A stretch of 6,659 nucleotides of DNA from SZUA-430 sp041477875 (GTDB lineage: Bacteria; Pseudomonadota; Alphaproteobacteria; Micropepsales; Micropepsaceae). The position numbers and the translations under genes were made by a program. The notes below the pieces were generated by a model. The model worked only from the letters and a program-made list of their open reading frames with translations, ran no database searches and was not told the DNA's origin. The DNA is taken from assembly GCA_041477875.1 (NCBI GenBank), contig JBGOVA010000221.1, positions 1-6,659 of the forward strand. The letters run 5' to 3'. Below are positions 1-4,888 of this stretch, one piece after another (positions within the stretch are counted from its first letter, which is position 1; every line of letters begins with the position of its first letter).

Positions 1-363
1 CCGTGCCAGTTCAACGATGGCGGACACGTCCACATCTTTGGGTGCCGCGTCCTTCACGACCATCAGCGCTTCTATCTTCGCCTCAAGATCCTGGTGCACA
101 GGGTCGAATGGGTTGAGCCTTAGGATGACGCGCCAGCGTGCAAGCAGCGCCGCGCTTCGCGCGTCTCGGAGTTTTTCGAGGCTGTCAGCAGCGCCGCTCA
201 AAACATCCGAATATCGATCATGGACAACACTCACTTCCTTCAAGAAGTTTCCGAGGTCCTCTCGCAGCGAGTTTATCCATGCCTGACGGTAGTTCGCGAC
301 TGCTACGCCCCATCCCGTCACGGCGCCAATGACCGCTGCAAGCAATGGAATGAGAACTTCCAT
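1..363 (-). CDS. Partial membrane-anchored protein of unknown function
   Basis: This reading frame is open from an ATG at 363 to the left edge (121 codons, no stop), so the C-terminus is missing. A ribosome-binding site GGGGAG (370-375 on the complement) lies 6 bases before the ATG and supports the start. Residues about 4-23 are hydrophobic (LIPLLAAVIGAVTGWGVAVA) and look like an uncleaved membrane anchor. Residues 24-121 look mostly helical, with the pattern NYRQAWINSLREDLGNF, then a possible coiled coil, then RVILRLNPFDPVHQDL at 78-93. An N-terminal anchor followed by 'QAWI..LR' and 'LNP....H..L' recurs in conserved hypothetical membrane proteins of proteobacteria (recalled, not searched). 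It lies 3 bases after the stop of the cysteine-rich secreted protein, so the two are probably cotranscribed. A spanin-like lysis protein is conceivable, but nothing specific supports it. Function unknown. Confidence 0.75.
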   Translation of the reverse strand, partial: MEVLIPLLAAVIGAVTGWGVAVANYRQAWINSLREDLGNFLKEVSVVHDRYSDVLSGAADSLEKLRDARSAALLARWRVILRLNPFDPVHQDLEAKIEALMVVKDAAPKDVDVSAIVELAR

Positions 364-366
364 CCG

Positions 367-603
367 CTACTCCCCACACCTGCAGCTCGGGCTGTCCGTC
401 CCGTCGCAACAGCGCTGCATGCCCGTCGACGAGTTGCACCCGCAAACGCCGTTGTGATGCGAACAGCAGCCGCGCTTCTCAAGCGATGCGGAACTGATCG
501 ATGCGGCGTCGCAGGCGTCGGCGTACGCGATCGGTGCTGACAAAGCCGAGACGGTGAGCAGCGAGCAAACGAGAGCGAGCGCCGCAAGTAGACCTCTGGT
601 CAT
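367..603 (-). CDS. Small secreted cysteine-rich protein (CCSHH / CCDGT motif)
   Basis: This is a 78-residue protein. The start at 603 is preferred over an upstream in-frame one because GGGAGG (complement of 611-616) lies 7 bases before it and a signal peptide follows at once. Residues 1-28 form a Sec signal peptide: MTRG, a hydrophobic core LLAALALVCSLLTVSAL, then cleavage after AYA at 26-28. The mature chain of about 50 residues has nine cysteines (31, 46, 47, 54, 56, 65, 66, 74, 76), in RGCCSHHNGVCGC and RCCDGTDSPSCRC. Paired CC motifs, a His pair and a short 'CCDGT.SPSC.C' tail occur in small periplasmic proteins of proteobacteria and their phages (recalled, not searched). An odd number of mature cysteines suggests four disulfides plus one free or metal-binding thiol. 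It is the first gene of a two-gene unit with the partial membrane protein. The molecular role is unknown; it probably acts in the periplasm. Confidence 0.8.
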   Translation of the reverse strand: MTRGLLAALALVCSLLTVSALSAPIAYADACDAASISSASLEKRGCCSHHNGVCGCNSSTGMQRCCDGTDSPSCRCGE

Positions 604-794
604 GGGATAGCCTCCCGAGGACGAGCCTAGCCGTCCGCGCTGCGACCAACAAACGAGCCCGAAAAACAATCAGCGAGGGAGTTCGACGGTAATCGAATTG
701 ACTGCAGCCCTGTGAATTCTCGCCCCACGCAAGCGAGCGAGCGGTCCGAATCATGTCATGACTCAGGTTCAACCCATCGGCTTGGGAGTCGAAA
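604..794. promoter_or_regulatory. Divergent intergenic region with a 17-bp palindrome
   Basis: These 191 bases separate the start of the minus-strand cysteine-rich gene from the start of the plus-strand lipoprotein gene, so promoters for both must lie here or overlap the gene ends. I see no convincing -35/-10 pair; TTGACT at 698-703 is an isolated -35-like match with no good -10 at 16-18 bases. The best structure is the palindrome at 748-764. A weak 5-bp hairpin (619-623 with 632-636) lies just before the ribosome-binding site of the minus-strand gene. Confidence 0.5.
748..764. promoter_or_regulatory. Near-perfect palindrome, possible operator
   Basis: GAATCATG-T-CATGACTC is a 17-bp inverted repeat with one mismatched pair (A750 with C762). 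It ends 30 bases before the ATG of the lipoprotein gene, where a repressor dimer could block transcription. No regulator gene is visible in the window, so the operator role is only inferred. A chance palindrome is possible. Confidence 0.3.
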
Positions 795-1595
795 ATGCGC
801 TGGACCTCTATCCTCGGTTCGCTGGCGCTGAGCGCTTGTGCTTCATCAACTGGGGTCCTGCCCTCTGATCAGCCCGACACCTATCAAATCTCAAACTCGA
901 GTTTCGGAAACGGAGGCAAGGCAAGCTTCGAAGCGCAAGTGGCGGCAACTCAGCACTGCGCATCTCTCGGGAAGGAGATGTATGTCGTCACCAACCAATC
1001 GAAGTCTGAATTCATGCAGGGGCAAAGCGAACTGACGTTCCAATGCAAGATGAAGGCGGCTGATGTTCTTGAGGTTGCAAGGCAGGTTTGTTCGGCCGCC
1101 ATCTACGACCCCGCGCTAAGGCCGTTGACCGGGAAAATCCCGATGCTCTCTGCATCTGAGATTACAGCCGAAATGCTCTCCCTCGATACGGTGCCGACTC
1201 CGCTCGAGGCGAAGGCAATCGGCAGGCTGACCGAAGCACACAAGGAATGCGCCAAAGACTTCTTCTCCGCAGTTGAGCGCACAGAGGCCTTCAAATTCAA
1301 ACGCGACCTTGTGCTCGCCGAATTGATGAAACGTCGGATCAGCTACGGGAACGCAAACCGACTACTGCGACAGGCGCAACTCGAAGCCTTGAATCAATGG
1401 ACCGAGCAGGCCGCGCAAGAGAGTCAGCGCGCTCAGGCAGCTGAGTTTGAACGCCAGCGCATCGATATACAACGCCAACAGGCTCGGGCGCAGTCGCAAG
1501 CAGCTTGGGCGGCGACCATATCGGCCATGTACCGGCCGACGACGACCACCAATTGCAATTGGTACGGCCAAAGCATGCGGTGCACGAGCAACTAA
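795..1595 (+). CDS. Lipoprotein with coiled-coil and cysteine-tailed C-terminus
   Basis: This is a complete 266-residue protein. ATG at 795 follows GGGAG (784-788) by 6 bases. The N-terminus MRWTSILGSLALSACASS is a lipoprotein signal with lipobox LSAC, so Cys15 is probably lipidated. Residues 28-84 (DTYQISNSSFG ... CASLGKEMYVV ... LTFQC) match a small domain common at the N-terminus of proteobacterial lipoproteins, with Cys55 and Cys84 likely paired. A middle segment (about 90-180) is helical and unrecognised. Residues about 185-240 are rich in Gln, Ala, Glu and Arg and look like a coiled coil. The last residues, TTTTNCNWYGQSMRCTSN, carry Cys254 and Cys263 in a 'NC...G....C' tail seen on other secreted proteins. 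Ser16 after the lipidated Cys is Ala here, not Asp, so outer-membrane retention is likely if Escherichia coli sorting rules apply. It is transcribed alone between two minus-strand genes and is lower in G+C than the structural block. Function unknown; it may act as an envelope moron. Confidence 0.85.
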   Translation: MRWTSILGSLALSACASSTGVLPSDQPDTYQISNSSFGNGGKASFEAQVAATQHCASLGKEMYVVTNQSKSEFMQGQSELTFQCKMKAADVLEVARQVCSAAIYDPALRPLTGKIPMLSASEITAEMLSLDTVPTPLEAKAIGRLTEAHKECAKDFFSAVERTEAFKFKRDLVLAELMKRRISYGNANRLLRQAQLEALNQWTEQAAQESQRAQAAEFERQRIDIQRQQARAQSQAAWAATISAMYRPTTTTNCNWYGQSMRCTSN

Positions 1596-1652
1596 CAGCA
1601 CTCGCGCCGCGCTCGTTGTCGTTGTAGGGGATCGCGCAAGACGTCGAGCCGG

Positions 1653-1672
1653 AGTTCGACAGTTTTCGAACT
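1653..1672. terminator. Hairpin between convergent genes, possible terminator
   Basis: AGTTCGA (1653-1659) and TCGAACT (1666-1672) form a perfect 7-bp stem with a 6-base loop. It lies between the ends of the plus-strand lipoprotein gene (1595) and the minus-strand SNase-like gene (1683). The position suits a bidirectional terminator, but no T-run follows on either strand and the stem is only moderately GC-rich. Intrinsic termination here is therefore uncertain. Confidence 0.3.
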
Positions 1673-1682
1673 TAGCACTTGC

Positions 1683-2153
1683 TCAATCGAGGCAGTACCG
1701 TGGCAAGGGATAGATCGCGCCAAGGTCATGCCCGGCCGCGCGCGTCTTCGCCTCAGCCGCGGCATACCGGCCGCCAGAAAATCGCGCGCAGTCCCGCGCG
1801 TGACCGGCAAGCACCTGTAGCTCGCCTACGTCCTTCCCGTCGAGGAAGCACACCGCGACCGGCCGGCCGCGTGCTTTGGTGCCGTCGGGCGCGCACCGCA
1901 GCTGCTTGCCATCGACGATCGCATGAAGGCTCGCCGTCGCTTCCGGCCCGCCGACCCCGCGATTCGCGCTGTTGTCTTCGGGCGCCGCGATGCCCTGCAG
2001 CCTGATGTCGATCCCCTCGACGATTACGTCGTCGCCGTCTTTCGCGGTCGCGACGCCGCTTATCACATCGCCCTCTGCAAGCGCGTCAGTAGTGCTCGAG
2101 ACGCTCAACAGCGCGACGAGTATCCCCGACGCCAACATCAACCGCTTGACCAT
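1683..2153 (-). CDS. Secreted SNase-fold (thermonuclease-like) protein
   Basis: This is a 156-residue protein with an N-terminal Sec signal peptide (MVKRLMLASGILVALLSVSS, cleavage likely after ALA at 24-26). The mature part is a short staphylococcal-nuclease-like fold: AKDGDDVIVEG (37-47), RLQGIAAPE (51-59) and RGRPVAVCFLDG (95-106). Compared with staphylococcal nuclease, the counterparts of Asp21 (Asp41 here), Arg35 (Arg51), Glu43 (Glu59) and Arg87 (Arg97) are present. The counterparts of Asp40 and Thr41, in the calcium site, are Ala56 and Ala57. The ending ARDCARFSGGRYAAAEA...YPLPRYC is typical of a rhizobial periplasmic SNase subfamily. Cys87, 102, 122 and 154 could form two disulfides, as expected outside the cytoplasm. 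The ATG at 2153 has only a weak ribosome-binding site, GGA followed by eight A. It may be a nuclease with altered metal binding, or a non-catalytic nucleic-acid-binding protein. A possible 26-codon membrane peptide lies just upstream. Confidence 0.85.
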   Translation of the reverse strand: MVKRLMLASGILVALLSVSSTTDALAEGDVISGVATAKDGDDVIVEGIDIRLQGIAAPEDNSANRGVGGPEATASLHAIVDGKQLRCAPDGTKARGRPVAVCFLDGKDVGELQVLAGHARDCARFSGGRYAAAEAKTRAAGHDLGAIYPLPRYCLD

Positions 2154-2166
2154 CGTTTTTTTTCCA

Positions 2167-2247
2167 TCAACTTGCGATCAGGATCACGAGCGTCAACACC
2201 GCAAGGGTCAGCTTCGATCGGGCCAGTCGGCGCGCGAGATCGGACAT
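2167..2247 (-). CDS. Possible 26-residue single-helix membrane peptide
   Basis: MSDLARRLARSKLTLAVLTL, followed by VILIAS, reads as a basic amphipathic N-terminus and one hydrophobic helix ending at the C-terminus. The stop is 13 bases before the ATG of the SNase-like gene, so the two could be cotranscribed. A second ATG at 2256 (MGPMSD...) is an alternative start. The purine run GGGG a few bases before 2247 is a weak ribosome-binding site. The DNA here is otherwise the non-coding leader of two divergent genes. Such a short frame can arise by chance, so this rests only on the positive-then-hydrophobic design and the spacing. Confidence 0.3.
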   Translation of the reverse strand: MSDLARRLARSKLTLAVLTLVILIAS

Positions 2248-2257
2248 CGGCCCCATT

Positions 2258-3088
2258 GTGCCCGGCAATGCGGTGGGAATGTGGCGTCGCTTTGCAATTC
2301 GCTTTCCGGTTGTTTTTGAATGGTCGTGCTTGTTGCAAGCGTTTGTGTTTGGCTTCACGTACGGACCGTGGGGGCGAGCCGTGTCGATCGAATCGTGGGT
2401 TCAAGAGTTCTTCGATTTCTCTGCTTATCCAGAGCGACTATTTTTGCTCGTAGCCGCACTGAGCACGGCGCTGATCGTGAGTTACGTGAAAGCGCGCGGT
2501 GCTGCGCACCAGCTCGCGCTATTCGTCGGCGCGACCGATGAATTTGAGACAAAGGGTAGGGCGACGACGTCAATTCCAACACTGATAGGCTCTCTCGCGC
2601 GCTCGCAATCGGAGTGGTGGCGCGCGTCCAAAGGCGTTCTGAACGCTATCGGCCGAGTGCTTTTCTATGGCTACATCCTGCCAACCGCTGTTCTAGTTTG
2701 CGTAATGTCGCTCGGTGCGTGGTTGCCTTGTCAGGCACCACTCTTCGCGGTGCGTGGCTTCGAAACAAAGCAGCAGTGCGGAGCGAGACTCGAAGATATC
2801 GGAGCAAGCGCGATGTTCCGGCAGGCCGACGCAGCAACGGTGGGCGCACTCAGTGGCTTCGATCTTGTTGCGCCAAGCGTACGCGTTGAACCTACCGGCG
2901 CCGCTGGCAGGTGGATTTTCTTCTTACTGGGGGCATTCACGGCGGTGGCTGGGTCTCTATCGCTGCTCCAATTGATCGCACGATGGTTCGGAAATCTCTT
3001 TCGCCGATGGTCTTTCAAGTTCGAGAAATACGCGAAGCGTCGGCAGAAGCTTGGTCTAAGCGAATCGCCAGACGCGCACGAATCGTAG
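2258..3088 (+). CDS. Four-helix inner-membrane protein of unknown function
   Basis: From GTG at 2258 this frame encodes 276 residues; ATG at 2279 (269 residues, MWRRFAIRF...) is an equally plausible start, as neither has a well-placed ribosome-binding site. Four hydrophobic segments lie at about 17-36, 61-78, 132-153 and 218-240 (numbered from the GTG). The 79-131 loop and the C-terminal tail (RRWSFKFEKYAKRRQK, 249-264) are basic. By the positive-inside rule this gives both ends and the middle loop in the cytoplasm and a roughly 64-residue periplasmic loop at 154-217, where Cys158 and Cys174 could form a disulfide. I recognise no family. It is convergent with the minus-strand structural block and divergent from the SNase-like gene, so it is probably transcribed alone. 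A role in phage-mediated envelope change (for example exclusion of other phages) is possible but unsupported by any motif. Confidence 0.75.
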   Translation: MPGNAVGMWRRFAIRFPVVFEWSCLLQAFVFGFTYGPWGRAVSIESWVQEFFDFSAYPERLFLLVAALSTALIVSYVKARGAAHQLALFVGATDEFETKGRATTSIPTLIGSLARSQSEWWRASKGVLNAIGRVLFYGYILPTAVLVCVMSLGAWLPCQAPLFAVRGFETKQQCGARLEDIGASAMFRQADAATVGALSGFDLVAPSVRVEPTGAAGRWIFFLLGAFTAVAGSLSLLQLIARWFGNLFRRWSFKFEKYAKRRQKLGLSESPDAHES

Positions 3089-3139
3089 TGCCATCACGTC
3101 ACAAATCTCCTTCGCCGTCCGCTCCCCCGTCTCATCCAT
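3056..3139 (-). CDS. Possible 27-residue peptide at the end of the structural block
   Basis: ATG at 3139 begins 4 bases after the stop of the 384-residue gene and is preceded by AGGAG (complement of 3147-3151) with a 7-base spacer. It encodes MDETGERTAKEICDVMAL and nine more residues (RFVRVWRFA). The last 33 bases overlap, on the opposite strand, the 3' end of the four-helix membrane protein gene. The AGGAG also encodes the Glu-Glu at the end of the upstream protein, so it may not have been selected for translation. No family is recognised. The main support is strong spacing and coupling. Confidence 0.3.
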   Translation of the reverse strand: MDETGERTAKEICDVMALRFVRVWRFA

Positions 3140-3143
3140 CGTC

Positions 3144-4298
3144 TCACTCCTCACCACGCGTCCATCGTTTCCGTTTCTCGTCCAGCGCCCTGAGGCCGAC
3201 GGCGCCACCGACCGCACCGCCTGCGCCCATCGCCGCGAGCGTGGGCGTGACGCTCTGCGCGCGCTGCGCCTGTTGCTCATCGAAAGCGCGATTGATGGCG
3301 TCGCGCACACTGCCGTCGCCGTGCTCACGTCGCCATGAAGGAGCGGCGGCCGCCTCGGTGTAGTTCGCCGGCAGCTGCTGCCCGATCCGTTCGCGCGGCG
3401 AGGGGACAGAACGCACAGGCGCGTCCGCAACTCGTTCAGATGATGCAAAGCGTCGGCGCGCGGCCGAAGCCGCTTTCTTCGCACCGCGACCAGCGAGCTT
3501 TGCGCCTGCCTTCGCGCCCTTGCCGAGCAATTTGCCTGCCGCTGCCAATTCGAGTGGAAACATCGCCGCCGTTCCAGCAATGTCGAGTGCCGCCGCTGTG
3601 TCCGGGTTCTTGTTCGAAAACCGCTCCATGTCGCGCGCCACCGTGGCCGGCGAATCAGGACCGACGACGGAGAGAATGTCGGCCGTCTCCCACGGCGAGT
3701 AGTTCAGCTGCTCGACGCCGTAGGCGATGCCGCCCGCAACCGGATCGGCGGCGCCCTTTCTTTTTCCCTTCCACTCGCGCGGGAACGGATCGAGCTTCGG
3801 CTCCCATTGCGCAAGCTCGTTGTCGATCTCTTCAGGCGTCATTCCCTGAATGCGCGCCATGAACTCGGGATCGTGCAACTGGTCTTGAAGCGGCGTCATA
3901 GGCGGCGGTGCGGGCTCAGGATCGTAACCGCCGGGGTTCAGACCTCCGGCGCCTTGCTGTATCGCGTACTTCGTTGCGCTGACCGGATCGTGCAGCATCT
4001 GAATGAGCGGCGAGAACCCGCCGAGCGTTTGCTCCAGCCCGGCGCCGACGTTGTATTTCGTCTCGTCCGGGATTTCAGGAAGCGACCACTCGGACGCACG
4101 AGGATCGTTCGCGGCCGTGTATTCGTCGTAGGCCTGGCGGCGGTAATCGTATGAGCCGCTGTCGTTGCGATAAGGCTCGTCGGCGCCGAAGAACTCCATG
4201 ACCTTCGACAGCGTCGACTGCGGGTCCATGTCCGGATGCGCGGCGTAATATTTCTTCTTGGCCTTTGCGAGTTCGTCCTCAGGGCGGCGGTAGGGCAT
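3144..4298 (-). CDS. Putative phage virion or DNA-ejection protein (384 residues)
   Basis: This is a complete 384-residue protein starting at ATG 4298, three bases after the stop of the 106-residue gene, so its translation is probably coupled to that gene (only a weak GCGAGAA lies ahead). The first 85 residues are charged and Tyr/Asp/Pro-rich. Residues 120-170 hold a Pro-rich linker (PEPAPPPMTPLQDQ) and acidic helices (MTPEEIDNELAQW). Residues 236-255 are hydrophobic (AALDIAGTAAMFPLELAAAG). They are followed at 256-283 by a Lys/Ala/Gly/Arg-rich stretch (KLLGKGAKAGAKLAGRGAKK and beyond) that resembles histone H1-type tails. A glycine-zipper segment occurs at 355-369 (AAMGAGGAVGGAVGL), before a very basic end. 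I recognise no named family. The mix of membrane-active and DNA-binding-like stretches, with its place after a large prophage-type protein, suggests an internal virion protein. That is inference. Confidence 0.75.
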   Translation of the reverse strand: MPYRRPEDELAKAKKKYYAAHPDMDPQSTLSKVMEFFGADEPYRNDSGSYDYRRQAYDEYTAANDPRASEWSLPEIPDETKYNVGAGLEQTLGGFSPLIQMLHDPVSATKYAIQQGAGGLNPGGYDPEPAPPPMTPLQDQLHDPEFMARIQGMTPEEIDNELAQWEPKLDPFPREWKGKRKGAADPVAGGIAYGVEQLNYSPWETADILSVVGPDSPATVARDMERFSNKNPDTAAALDIAGTAAMFPLELAAAGKLLGKGAKAGAKLAGRGAKKAASAARRRFASSERVADAPVRSVPSPRERIGQQLPANYTEAAAAPSWRREHGDGSVRDAINRAFDEQQAQRAQSVTPTLAAMGAGGAVGGAVGLRALDEKRKRWTRGEE

Positions 4299-4301
4299 GG
4301 G

Positions 4302-4622
4302 TTATTTCTCGCCAAACCAAGCGCTGATCGCTTCCGCGATGCCGGGCAGCGCATTCCACGCGCCGGTCTTGCCGGCGCCCTCGTAGCTGTCGCGCGCACG
4401 GTCCACCAACGCTTGCGCCAGCCTAGCGCGCCGTGCGGCCGCGGCATTGGCGACATCGTTGTCTTCTTCGAGACCGACGAATTGGCCAGACCTCACTGGT
4501 GCCGTCATGGACCGGCCTTGCAGCGCGCCAATCCCGCTTGATTCATCACCGAACGGAAACTGCGGCTTGTTTCCGAGCCCGAAGCCCGGCACCGGCGGCG
4601 CGGTGAAAATTCGTTTACTCAT
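4302..4622 (-). CDS. Small phage protein of unknown function (106 residues)
   Basis: ATG at 4622 overlaps the stop of the 85-residue gene as ATGA (4619-4622), and GGCGGAG lies about 10 bases upstream inside that gene. The product is 106 residues. Residues 1-55 are Gly/Pro/Phe-rich and probably disordered (PPVPGFGLGNKPQFPFG). Residues 56-80 form a likely amphipathic helix rich in Ala and Arg (NAAAARRARLAQALVDRARD). The C-terminal segment TGAWNALPGIAEAISAWFGE is a hydrophobic helix with two Trp. No signal peptide or known domain is seen. Strict coupling on both sides places it in the virion-protein block, perhaps as a minor structural or assembly protein. Confidence 0.75.
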   Translation of the reverse strand: MSKRIFTAPPVPGFGLGNKPQFPFGDESSGIGALQGRSMTAPVRSGQFVGLEEDNDVANAAAARRARLAQALVDRARDSYEGAGKTGAWNALPGIAEAISAWFGEK

Positions 4623-4876
4623 CGCAAGACATCTCCGCCGCTGTGGTGCTCCATCGCGATCGCGCGCAGAGCGGCGCGCACATCGTCGGGATTTTGCGAG
4701 AACAGCATTCGCGCGCCGTGGCCGCGTGTTCGCGGCGACAGTCCTCGAAGCAAATTGGCGATGCCAGCCATGCCCATGCCTTTTATGAGCGGCCCGACAT
4801 TCCCGGTCGACATGGCGTGCTCGTAGCCCTGCGCCATCTCCAATTCGCTGTCTGTGAGGTCGTGGCCTTGTTGCAT
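4619..4876 (-). CDS. Free-standing copy of the C-terminal domain of the upstream virion protein (85 residues)
   Basis: An upstream in-frame ATG at 4936 would give 105 residues, but the start at 4876 is preferred. AGGAGA (complement of 4883-4888) lies 6 bases before it, and the longer form would begin 50 bases inside the upstream gene. Residues 16-73 (QGYEHAMSTGNVGPL ... VRAALRAI) align without gaps to residues 486-543 of the visible part of the large upstream protein (AGLIKAFATGSIGPL ... VRRALDLI). By my count 27 of 58 positions are identical. Shared landmarks are TG..GPL, I.NL.RG.S.RTR, ML.S.NP and VR.AL. The residues before and after this domain are unrelated. It is therefore a paralogous single-domain protein made next to its multi-domain relative, perhaps filling the same subunit contact or capping the assembly. 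Confidence 0.85.
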   Translation of the reverse strand: MQQGHDLTDSELEMAQGYEHAMSTGNVGPLIKGMGMAGIANLLRGLSPRTRGHGARMLFSQNPDDVRAALRAIAMEHHSGGDVLR

Positions 4877-4882
4877 CCGTGG

Positions 4883-4888
4883 TCTCCT
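4883..4888 (-). promoter_or_regulatory. Ribosome-binding site overlapping an upstream stop
   Basis: AGGAGA on the complement, with a 6-base spacer to ATG 4876, decides the start of the 85-residue gene. It overlaps the TAG stop (4887-4889) of the large upstream gene, so ribosomes ending there are placed to restart at once. Confidence 0.65.

Noticed and set aside
698..703. TTGACT as a -35 promoter element
   Set aside because: No acceptable -10 element follows at the usual spacing.
1923..2453. A 176-codon plus-strand frame spanning the SNase-like gene start and the membrane-protein gene
   Set aside because: It crosses two well-supported genes in the wrong frame and has no ribosome-binding site or recognisable domain.
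3938..4456. A 172-codon minus-strand frame overlapping the 106- and 384-residue genes
   Set aside because: The product is an Arg/Thr/Ser-rich shadow. The two genes it overlaps are coupled to their neighbours by a 4-base overlap and a 3-base gap.
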